A stretch of 5,075 bases of DNA, from positions 1 through 5,075 of the forward strand of contig JAQVGR010000172.1 of the NCBI GenBank assembly GCA_028696635.1. The letters run 5' to 3'. Source of the stretch: Candidatus Krumholzibacteriia bacterium (lineage in GTDB: Bacteria; Krumholzibacteriota; Krumholzibacteriia; Krumholzibacteriales; Krumholzibacteriaceae). Within the stretch, counting starts at the first letter, position 1; the number at the start of each line of letters is the position of its first letter. The position numbers and the translations under genes were made by a program. Shown here piece after piece: positions 1 to 5,060 of this stretch. The notes beneath the pieces were generated by a model. The model saw only the letters and a list, made by a program, of their open reading frames with translations, had not been told where the DNA came from and made no database searches.

Positions 1-787
1 CGTTGTAGCTGATCTTCGCGCCGGCCCGGCATATGTAATCGACCTCGGAGTCGATGACCTCGTCGGGGAGCCGGTAGACGGGAATCCCGTACCGGAGCAT
101 CCCGCCCGACTTCTCCTGAGCCTCGTATACGACCGGCTCGTGCCCCGCGCGTCCGAGGAACCAGGCCGCGGTCAGCCCTGCGGGGCCGGCGCCGACGATC
201 CCGACCGACTTCCCCGTCGGCGGCGCCGTCTCGACCGGGCCGTCGTAGACGCCGGGGGCGTCTGTGACGAAGCGTTTGATCGCGTTGATACCGACCGGCG
301 CGTCGACGTCCTGCCTCCGGCAGACCAGCTCGCACTTGCGCACGCAGACCCGGCCGCAGACAGCCGGCAGGGGGTTCGCCTCACGGATCAGGTCGACCGC
401 GGCGCGGTAACGCCCCATCGCGGAGAGGGCGATGTACCCCTGCGCGTCGACGCCGGCGGGGCACCCTTCCGTGCAGGGCGAGACGCAGTCGGCGTAGTGG
501 TTCGAGATGAGCAGCTCGAGCGCCGTGCGGCGCGATGCGATGACCCGTTCGCTCTTCGTCTCGATCTCCATCCCCTCGGCGATGCGCGTCGCGCACGAGG
601 GCACGAGGTTCGCGCGCCCCTTCACCTCGACGACGCAGACGAAGCAGGACCCGTACGGTTCGAGCTCCGGCGAGTGGCACAGCGTGGGGATCTCGTCGAG
701 CCCCTGCCCCCTGACCACGTCGAGGATCGTCGAGCCGGCCTCCGCCGTGACCTGCTGCCCGTTGATCTTGAGTGTGATCGTATCCAT
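1..787 (-). CDS. stnA: [2Fe-2S] ferredoxin / GltD-NfnB-type FAD oxidoreductase fusion, StnA-like (partial, C-terminus beyond window)
   Basis: The frame is open from ATG at 787 to the window edge (262 residues), so the C-terminus is missing. Residues 1-75 are a plant-type [2Fe-2S] ferredoxin like the N-terminus of NuoG/HydA, with ligands C37, C48, C51 and C65. The LELLISNH stretch (90-97) resembles the NuoG lead-in to its His-Cys cluster, but the chain then passes into the GltD/NfnB N-terminal module: C101, C105, C109, then CGRVC and CELVC giving C144, C148, C152 and C156. Seven cysteines suit two [4Fe-4S] clusters if one ligand is not cysteine. Residues 195-245 are an FAD-binding Rossmann fold (GIVGAGPAGLTAA, later SGGMLRYGIP and RLP), as in glutamate synthase small subunit and NfnB. 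The start follows GAGGAG by 7 nt and lies 11 nt after the preceding stop, indicating translational coupling. Family knowledge: NfnB-type subunits hold NADPH and a bifurcating FAD. Inference: this is the NADPH-reactive subunit of an Stn-type transhydrogenase. Alternatives are an SfrB/GltD-like subunit or a longer protein with further C-terminal domains. Confidence 0.88.
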   Translation of the reverse strand, partial: MDTITLKINGQQVTAEAGSTILDVVRGQGLDEIPTLCHSPELEPYGSCFVCVVEVKGRANLVPSCATRIAEGMEIETKSERVIASRRTALELLISNHYADCVSPCTEGCPAGVDAQGYIALSAMGRYRAAVDLIREANPLPAVCGRVCVRKCELVCRRQDVDAPVGINAIKRFVTDAPGVYDGPVETAPPTGKSVGIVGAGPAGLTAAWFLGRAGHEPVVYEAQEKSGGMLRYGIPVYRLPDEVIDSEVDYICRAGAKISYN

Positions 788-794
788 CCCTGCG

Positions 795-800
795 CTCCTC
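795..800 (-). promoter_or_regulatory. Shine-Dalgarno of the ferredoxin/GltD fusion gene
   Basis: GAGGAG on the minus strand, 7 nt before the ATG at 787. It overlaps the TGA stop of the upstream NuoF-like gene (799-801), so ribosomes ending that gene sit on this site. It supports the chosen start and translational coupling. Confidence 0.75.
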
Positions 801-2589
801 ACCGCTTGTAGATCGCGCCGAAGTTGCAGCTTGTCATGCACTTGCCGCACTTGACGCAGATGGAGTTGTCTATCACATGGACCTGTTTCGCCGAGCCCGA
901 GATCGCGCCCACCGGGCAGTTCTTCGCGCAGAGCGTGCAGCCGGTGCACGCCTCGGGATCGATGAAGAAATCGACGAGGGCCTGGCAGCTCCCCGCCGGG
1001 CATTTCTTGTCGCGTATGTGCGCCTCGTACTCGTCTCGGAAGTACCGGATCGTGGTGAGCACGGGGTTGGGGGCCGTCTGTCCCAGGCCGCAGAGGCTCG
1101 CCTCCTTGATCTGCGCGCCGAGCGTCCGGAGCCTCTCGATGTCTTCCGGCTCGCCCTCGCCCTGCGTGATGCGGGTGAGTATCTCGAGCATCCGCAGCGT
1201 GCCGATGCGGCAGAAGGTGCACTTGCCGCAGGACTCGCTCTGCGTGAAGTTCAGGAAGAACCGCGCCATCTCGACCATGCAGGTCGTATCGTCGAGCACG
1301 ACCATCCCGCCCGAGCCCATGATCGCGCCGGTGGCGGGGATCGACTCGAAATCGACGGGGGTCTGTCCGAGGCTCGCCGGGATGCACCCTCCCGAGGGGC
1401 CGCCCATCTGGACGGCCTTGAACTTCCGTCCTTCCTTTATCCCGCCGCCGACCTCGTTCACGAGGGTGTCTATCGTCGTCCCCATGGGGACCTCCGCGAG
1501 GCCGCCCCGGACGACCTTGCCGGCCAGGGCGAACACCTTCGTCCCCGTGCTCTTCTCGGTGCCGATCGCGGCGTACGCGCCGGCTCCGTTTGTGATGATC
1601 CACGGGATGTTGGCGTAGGTCTCCACGTTGTTGTTGTTCGTCGGCTTGCCCCACAGACCCTTCTCGGCCGGGAACGGCGGCCTGATCCGGGGCATCCCGC
1701 GCTTTCCCTCTATCGATGCGAACAGGGCCGTCTCCTCGCCGCAGACGAATGCGCCTGCCCCCTGCTTGATCTTCACGTCGAAGTCGAAGCCGGAGCCGAG
1801 GATGTCGCTGCCGAGGTACCCGTTCTTTCTCGCCGCCTCGAGGGCGATCGTCAGGCGCCGTATCGCCAGCGGATACTCCGCCCGGCAGTAGATGTAGCCG
1901 TATGAGGCGCCGATCGCCCTCGCGCAGATGATCATCCCCTCGATCACCGAGTGGGGATCCCCCTCGAGGACCGATCGGTCCATGAACGCCCCGGGGTCTC
2001 CCTCGTCGGCGTTGCAGACGATGTACTTGCGATCCGCCTCGTACCTGGCGGCGAACGACCACTTGAGCCCCGTGGGGAAACCCGCCCCGCCGCGGCCCCG
2101 CAGGCCGGATTTCTTGACCTCTTCGATGATCTCGCCGGGCTGCATCTCGAGCAGGGCCTTTCGAAGCGCCTTGTATCCGCCCGAGCCTTCGTACTCCCCG
2201 ATCGACTCGGGATCGATCGTCCCGCAGTTGCGCAGCACGATCTTCCTCTGGAGGATCTGAAACCCCTGCTCCTGCCCGCCCTCGATCTCGCCGTCGGCGA
2301 TGTTCAGCGCGACGTTCTCCTCTAGCACATCGCCCCCGCGCACGTGCCGCTCGAAGATCTCCGCGGCGAGCTCCGGCGTGACACCTCCGTAGATCGTGCG
2401 TCGTCCCTTCTCCCGAACCTCGACGAGCGGCTCTCGGTAGCACATCCCGATGCAGCCGGTCCCGGAGAGCTCGAACGAGCCGGGGTGCTCCGCGAGCAGC
2501 GCGGAGAGCGCGTCGTGGACCTGACGCGCGCCGGCCGAGAGCCCGCAGGTGCCCATCCCGACGATCACCTGTGTTTTTGATTTCTTCAT
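799..2589 (-). CDS. stnB: NuoF/HydB-like NAD(H)-binding FMN iron-sulfur subunit, StnB-like
   Basis: This 596-residue protein has the full HydB/HndC architecture. Residues 8-80 are a thioredoxin-like domain with C15 (GTCGLSAGA), C46 and C50 (TGCIGMC). The NuoF core follows: FMN/NADH loop LRGRGGAGFPTGLKW (163-177), NADEGDPGAF (193-202), GAGAFVCGEETAL (277-289) and KPTNNNNVET (315-324). An SLBB-like region leads to a [4Fe-4S] site, ESCGKCTFC with C454, C457, C460 and distal C500. H524, C530 and C535 (KKCPAGSC) may hold the structural metal seen in HydB-type proteins. The C-terminal 2[4Fe-4S] ferredoxin has C548, C551, C554, C558 and C578, C581, C584, C588. Respiratory NuoF lacks both end domains, so this is the bifurcating or hydrogenase-associated type. 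ATG at 2589 follows GGAG by 7 nt. The gene lies 49 nt after the NuoE-like gene and 11 nt before the ferredoxin/GltD fusion. Family role: NAD(H) exchange through FMN and electron distribution among clusters. Inference: with that fusion as partner instead of HydA, it belongs to an Stn-type transhydrogenase. HydB of a hydrogenase encoded further downstream is the alternative. Confidence 0.95.
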   Translation of the reverse strand: MKKSKTQVIVGMGTCGLSAGARQVHDALSALLAEHPGSFELSGTGCIGMCYREPLVEVREKGRRTIYGGVTPELAAEIFERHVRGGDVLEENVALNIADGEIEGGQEQGFQILQRKIVLRNCGTIDPESIGEYEGSGGYKALRKALLEMQPGEIIEEVKKSGLRGRGGAGFPTGLKWSFAARYEADRKYIVCNADEGDPGAFMDRSVLEGDPHSVIEGMIICARAIGASYGYIYCRAEYPLAIRRLTIALEAARKNGYLGSDILGSGFDFDVKIKQGAGAFVCGEETALFASIEGKRGMPRIRPPFPAEKGLWGKPTNNNNVETYANIPWIITNGAGAYAAIGTEKSTGTKVFALAGKVVRGGLAEVPMGTTIDTLVNEVGGGIKEGRKFKAVQMGGPSGGCIPASLGQTPVDFESIPATGAIMGSGGMVVLDDTTCMVEMARFFLNFTQSESCGKCTFCRIGTLRMLEILTRITQGEGEPEDIERLRTLGAQIKEASLCGLGQTAPNPVLTTIRYFRDEYEAHIRDKKCPAGSCQALVDFFIDPEACTGCTLCAKNCPVGAISGSAKQVHVIDNSICVKCGKCMTSCNFGAIYKR

Positions 2590-2638
2590 CGATTGACTCC
2601 AGGTCTCCGGATGCCCCTCGCCGTCGGGCGTCCGTCGC

Positions 2639-3157
2639 TTACGCCCTATCCGCGCACCCCGCTTCGGCGGCGGCGGCCGCCTGCTTCTCCCGACGCCTGT
2701 ATTCGCGCAGGAGCTTGCGCAGCGAGGACGGCGTCAGACGGCCGTGCGTATCCTCGTCTATCATGATCACCGGCGCGAGCGAGCAGCAGCCGATGCACGC
2801 GACGATGCTCAGCGTGAACAGGCCGTCCTCGGTGGTCCCGCCGTCCTCGATCCCGAGCTCGTCCTCTATCGTCTCGATGATCATGCGCGATCCCGACACG
2901 TGGCACGCAGTGCCGTCGCATGCGCGGATCACGTGCTTGCCCATCGGCTGGAGGCGGAACTGGGAATAGAACGTGATGACGCCGTAGACCTCGGATTCGG
3001 GGACGCCCGTCACGCCGGCGATGTACCTGATCGCCCGGCGCGGGATGTACCCGAAGTGGTCCTGGGCCGATTGCAGGAGCGGGATCAGCTCTCCCGGCTG
3101 CCCGTCGTACCGCCACAGGCGGTAACTGAAGCTCTCTTCCATGCCGGCGGATGTCAC
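2639..3157 (-). CDS. stnC: NuoE/HydC-like thioredoxin-fold [2Fe-2S] subunit, StnC-like
   Basis: The protein has 172 residues, the usual length for the 24-kDa NuoE/HydC family. An N-terminal helical part (PGELIPLLQSAQDHFGYIP, 21-39, then VPESEVYGVITFYSQF, 52-67) is typical of the family. The thioredoxin-like domain follows with the four [2Fe-2S] ligands C80 and C85 (CDGTAC) and C121 and C125 (CIGCC, then LAPVIMID). The tail is basic and alanine-rich. Such subunits relay electrons to or from the NuoF/HydB partner encoded next, 49 nt downstream; the regulator gene ends 41 nt upstream. The start is uncertain. GTG at 3157 has only a weak purine-rich site (GAGAG, 5 nt). ATG at 3142 has GAGGTGA 11 nt upstream and would shorten the protein by five residues without touching the conserved domain. 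Identity as a NuoE-family [2Fe-2S] protein is secure; assignment to Stn rather than to a hydrogenase or formate dehydrogenase rests on the neighbours. Confidence 0.93.
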   Translation of the reverse strand: MTSAGMEESFSYRLWRYDGQPGELIPLLQSAQDHFGYIPRRAIRYIAGVTGVPESEVYGVITFYSQFRLQPMGKHVIRACDGTACHVSGSRMIIETIEDELGIEDGGTTEDGLFTLSIVACIGCCSLAPVIMIDEDTHGRLTPSSLRKLLREYRRREKQAAAAAEAGCADRA

Positions 3158-3198
3158 CTCGTCTCTCTGCCGGGATCGGGTCCCTCGGCTTGACCGGT

Positions 3199-4185
3199 CT
3201 ATTCTTCGCGCAGCTTGATGACGGTCGCTTCGCGGACGCGCAGTACGCCGTCGATCTCCTGGAGCTTCTCGATGACCTTCGGCGTGCGGCCGACGGCCCC
3301 CTGTCCGGTGACCATGCCGACGAGCTTCGTCCCGTTCTCGATCACGTCGCAGAAGATCACCTCGTCGATGAAAAAGACGGTCGTGAAGATCTGCTGGATC
3401 GCCTCTTTCTCGATGTCGACGATCAGGTAGCTCGTCGTGCCCGGCTGCTTCGCCGCCGTCGTCTGCGACTGCTTCTTGACGGCCTCGGAGTAGATCGAGA
3501 TGAACTTGTCCACGTCCCGGTCGAGCTTCGGGCGCTCCACGGGGGACATCGAGGCGATCTCGACCCCGTCGATCTTCCCGATCCTCGAGAAGAGCTTCGA
3601 GATCTCCTCCTGCGAGGAGGCCTGGGCGAGGATGATGATGTCGAAGTCTCCGCGCACAGCCTCGCAGCGCTGCACCCCCGGCATGTGGTAGAGCTCATCG
3701 TATATCTGCATGCTCCGGTCGGTGTCGGTGATGCGTATCGTCAGGTAGGCGCTGACCGATTCGCGGATCTCCTGCTCCCCGGCCGCCGTCTCCGCCTTCC
3801 CGTCCGTCGATCCGGGCGCGAGATCCTCGAGGGCCTTGACAAGATCGGGGATCTCGAACGGCTTGTCGAGGTATCCGGTGTTGTGTTCGCTGAGCGCGGT
3901 GAGCTTCAGCGACTCGTCGCCGAACCCCGTGATGACCAGCACGGGCAGCTCGGGATGCTGTATCTTGATCACCTTGAGGATCTTCAGGCCGTCGATGTCG
4001 GGCATGAATATGTCGGTGACCAGGTAATCGTAGGCGATCCCCTTCTCGCGGGCGGCGTTGAGCTCGTGAATGGCCGAGATGCCGTCGGGGCAGGCGACGG
4101 CGCTGTACCCTTCCTGCGTCAGGCCGACCGTGAGATTCCTGCGGATCTCGGCCTCGTCGTCGATGATCAGAACGCGTCCCTTCAC
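3199..4185 (-). CDS. Response regulator: receiver domain plus two Lrp/AsnC-type (RAM) ligand-binding domains
   Basis: The protein has 328 residues from GTG at 4185. Residues 1-120 are a CheY-like receiver with a complete phosphorylation site: acidic pair D9/D10 (VLIIDDE), phosphoacceptor D58 (TDIFMPDIDG), T86 (VITG) and K108 (DKPF). After a polar linker (121-142), residues 143-216 match an Lrp/AsnC C-terminal RAM domain: AYLTIRI, MPGVQRCEAVRGDFDIIIL, then IDGVEIASMSPV. A charged linker (217-249) leads to a second, more divergent RAM-like domain (251-326), with SYLIVDI, FIDEVIFCDV, TKLVGMVTG and IDGVLRVREATVI. There is no helix-turn-helix, AAA+ or catalytic output domain, so direct DNA binding is not evident. 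RAM domains usually oligomerise and bind small molecules such as amino acids; that family role is known, while the ligand here is not. The gene is first in the transhydrogenase operon, behind its own promoter. A start at 4278 is unlikely because that position lies inside the -10 element. The function is unassigned: it could be a phosphorylation-gated adaptor or an allosteric regulator. No cognate kinase gene is visible. Confidence 0.9.
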   Translation of the reverse strand: MKGRVLIIDDEAEIRRNLTVGLTQEGYSAVACPDGISAIHELNAAREKGIAYDYLVTDIFMPDIDGLKILKVIKIQHPELPVLVITGFGDESLKLTALSEHNTGYLDKPFEIPDLVKALEDLAPGSTDGKAETAAGEQEIRESVSAYLTIRITDTDRSMQIYDELYHMPGVQRCEAVRGDFDIIILAQASSQEEISKLFSRIGKIDGVEIASMSPVERPKLDRDVDKFISIYSEAVKKQSQTTAAKQPGTTSYLIVDIEKEAIQQIFTTVFFIDEVIFCDVIENGTKLVGMVTGQGAVGRTPKVIEKLQEIDGVLRVREATVIKLREE

Positions 4186-4188
4186 GGG

Positions 4189-4197
4189 TTCCTCCTT
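4189..4197 (-). promoter_or_regulatory. Shine-Dalgarno that sets the GTG start of the response regulator
   Basis: AAGGAGGAA on the minus strand, with GGAGG five to seven nt before the GTG at 4185. This is the strongest ribosome-binding site in the window. It places the N-terminus directly at MKGRVLIIDDE, where receiver domains normally begin. Confidence 0.9.
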
Positions 4198-4249
4198 CAG
4201 CCAGCGTAGCCCGTCCTGGGCCGGGCGGCTGGTCATACACCCGGCGCGG

Positions 4250-4265
4250 GCGCCCTTGAGGGCGC
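4250..4265 (-). other. Small hairpin in the 5' leader of the regulator operon
   Basis: GCGCCC and GGGCGC form a perfect 6-bp stem around a TCAA loop in the minus-strand transcript, only a few nt after the predicted transcription start. It has no T-tract, so it is not a terminator. It may stabilise the 5' end of the mRNA or be chance in GC-rich DNA. I see no known riboswitch pattern in the leader of about 80 nt. Confidence 0.35.
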
Positions 4266-4274
4266 ACCGCGTGA

Positions 4275-4303
4275 ACAATACGACGGGGGGAAGTCGTTGT
4301 CAA
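4275..4303 (-). promoter_or_regulatory. Sigma70-type promoter of the response-regulator / transhydrogenase operon
   Basis: On the minus strand a perfect -35 box TTGACA (4298-4303) and a -10 box TATTGT (4275-4280; 4 of 6 consensus bases, including the key second A and final T) are separated by exactly 17 bp. Transcription would start near 4268, giving a leader of about 80 nt before the GTG at 4185. The AT-rich DNA just upstream could act as an UP element. No comparably good promoter is seen between the four downstream genes, which supports a single operon. Confidence 0.75.
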
Positions 4304-4318
4304 ATATATTCGATATAT
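4304..4318. repeat. AT-rich inverted repeat abutting the -35 box (UP element or operator)
   Basis: Two ATATAT arms (4304-4309 and 4313-4318) flank a 3-bp centre and touch the -35 hexamer directly. In otherwise GC-rich DNA this AT tract stands out. It could be an RNA polymerase alpha-subunit UP element or a binding site for a dimeric regulator. The arms are low-complexity and do not match the FNR or Rex consensus as I know them. Confidence 0.4.
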
Positions 4319-4320
4319 CT

Positions 4321-4353
4321 GAAAAACGACATCGCCCCGGAAGGGGCGATGTC
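4321..4353 (-). terminator. Intrinsic terminator of the peroxiredoxin gene
   Basis: In the minus-strand transcript, 11 bases (GACATCGCCCC) pair perfectly with GGGGCGATGTC around a 4-nt loop (stem 4328-4338 with 4343-4353). The stem is followed by GTTTTTC. It lies about 80 nt after the peroxiredoxin stop codon. It separates that gene from the operon promoter, whose -35 box begins only 18 nt further on. Confidence 0.9.
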
Positions 4354-4430
4354 TGGTATCATACACTATAACAAGCGGTTATTCCAATGCAACCGCCATA
4401 CTGGAGGACGCGCCTTTCAGGCTCGTCAGA

Positions 4431-5045
4431 TCAGTCGAACGCCTGGTCGGTCTTCCAGACCTTCCAGACCTTACCGACCAGGTCCGGCCCCGGTTTGAGC
4501 GTCGCCTTGCCCGGCTTCCAGCCGGACGGCGTCGCCTCGCCCCCCTTGCTCTTTCTCACGATCTGGAACGCCTGGACCTGCCGGATCGTCTCGCTGACGT
4601 TGCGGCCGACCGGCGGGGTGAGGACCTCGTACCCCTGCACCACGCCGTCCGGATCGATGAGGAAACGGCCGCGCGTCTCCACGCCGGCGTCCGGATCGTA
4701 GACGCCGTAGACGGCGCCGACCTTTCCGCCGCCGTCGGAGAGCATCGGGAACGGGATCCCCCCCTCGACCATCTTCGAGAGCTCGTTCTCGTCCCACATC
4801 TTGTGCACGAAGACGCTGTCTACGCTGACGGAAAGGACCTGAACGCCGAGCTTCACGAATTCATCGTGCTTGTCTGCGACCGCAGACACTTCGGTCGCTC
4901 AGACGAAGGTGAAGTCGCCCGGATAGAAGCAGAGCACCACCCACTTGCCCAGGTAGTCGGAGAGCTTGATGTTGACGAACTTCCCCTGGTGGTAGGCGGG
5001 CGCGGTGAAATCGGGGGCCTTACGCCCGACCAGTATCATCCCCAT
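4431..5045 (-). CDS. prxU: Selenocysteine-containing peroxiredoxin (AhpC/Prx1 family), UGA read as Sec49
   Basis: The frame runs from ATG at 5045 to TGA at 4431 (204 residues) with one internal TGA at 4899-4901, read as Sec49. The N-terminus (LVGRKAPDFTAPA) and active-site stretch PGDFTFV-U-ATEV align with the AhpC/Prx1 signature DFTFVCPTE, with Sec in place of the peroxidatic cysteine. Later family marks are VLSVSVDS (about 73-80), IPFPMLSD, the active-site arginine in RGRFLIDPDG and the C-terminal GWKPGKATLKPG. The usual resolving cysteine before GWKPG is replaced (GEATPSGW), so it looks like a 1-Cys type enzyme; the only cysteine is C39. A SECIS-like hairpin follows the UGA. The start has GAGGG 8 nt upstream. 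Family role: reduces hydroperoxides, here probably with a selenolate. It is terminated separately from the downstream operon. The alternative is a pseudogene made by a Cys-to-stop mutation. That is unlikely given the intact downstream frame and the hairpin. A conventional call would start at GTG 4889 and lose the active site. Confidence 0.88.
4442..4482 (-). repeat. Perfect 10-bp inverted repeat enclosing a 9-bp tandem repeat at the 3' end of prxU
   Basis: CCTGGTCGGT (4442-4451) and ACCGACCAGG (4473-4482) are perfectly complementary around 21 nt. Inside, the 9-mer TTCCAGACC occurs twice in tandem (4453-4461 and 4462-4470), encoding a repeated K-V-W. The mRNA could fold a 10-bp stem just before the prxU stop codon. 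No T-tract follows, so it is not an intrinsic terminator. It may be chance from repeated codons. Confidence 0.5.
4871..4888 (-). promoter_or_regulatory. Bacterial SECIS-like hairpin of prxU
   Basis: In the mRNA, UGUCUGC pairs perfectly with GCAGACA (7 bp) around the 4-nt loop GGUC. The loop starts 17 nt after the UGA, and a G occupies its first position. Bacterial SECIS elements lie within the coding region just after the UGA, and the well-studied E. coli fdhF element also presents GGUC in its apical loop for SelB binding. The fit in position, stem and loop is strong support for selenocysteine insertion. Confidence 0.8.
4899..4901 (-). other. In-frame UGA recoded as selenocysteine (Sec49 of PrxU)
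   Basis: TGA on the minus strand, in frame with 48 codons upstream and 155 sense codons downstream that continue the same peroxiredoxin fold. It replaces the catalytic cysteine codon of the DFTFV-C motif. TGA is also the normal stop of this gene (4431-4433), so the SECIS hairpin must distinguish the two. Confidence 0.85.
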
Positions 5046-5053
5046 ATGCGCAT

Positions 5054-5060
5054 CCCTCTT
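5054..5060 (-). promoter_or_regulatory. Shine-Dalgarno of prxU
   Basis: AAGAGGG on the minus strand, 8 nt before the ATG at 5045. A second in-frame ATG at 5039 lies 14 nt away and is less favoured. The promoter of this gene must lie beyond the window, since only 15 further bases are visible. Confidence 0.7.

Noticed and set aside
140..811. Long plus-strand open frame opposite the ferredoxin/GltD fusion
   Set aside because: Arg/Asp/Val-rich antisense shadow of a GC-rich gene; no recognisable motif, while the opposite strand encodes conserved cysteine and FAD motifs.
877..1905. Plus-strand open frame of 342 codons opposite the NuoF-like gene
   Set aside because: Composition is typical of an antisense shadow; the minus strand here carries unmistakable NuoF signature motifs throughout.
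3151..4209. Plus-strand open frame of 352 codons opposite the response regulator
   Set aside because: Low-complexity Asp/Leu/Arg-rich shadow; the minus strand has a complete receiver active site.
4186..4278. Upstream ATG at 4278 as start of the response regulator
   Set aside because: It lies inside the -10 element and upstream of the predicted transcript start, adds 31 residues with no similarity to receiver N-termini, and lacks the strong Shine-Dalgarno that precedes GTG 4185.
4365..4392. Possible second promoter (TTGCAT, 16 bp, TATAGT) on the minus strand
   Set aside because: The -35 box is weak and a transcript from it would run at once into the intrinsic terminator; probably chance AT-rich sequence, although an attenuated leader cannot be excluded.
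4431..4889. GTG at 4889 as the true start of a 152-residue peroxiredoxin
   Set aside because: It would delete the catalytic site and the conserved N-terminus, which are encoded in frame just upstream; the internal TGA is better read as selenocysteine.
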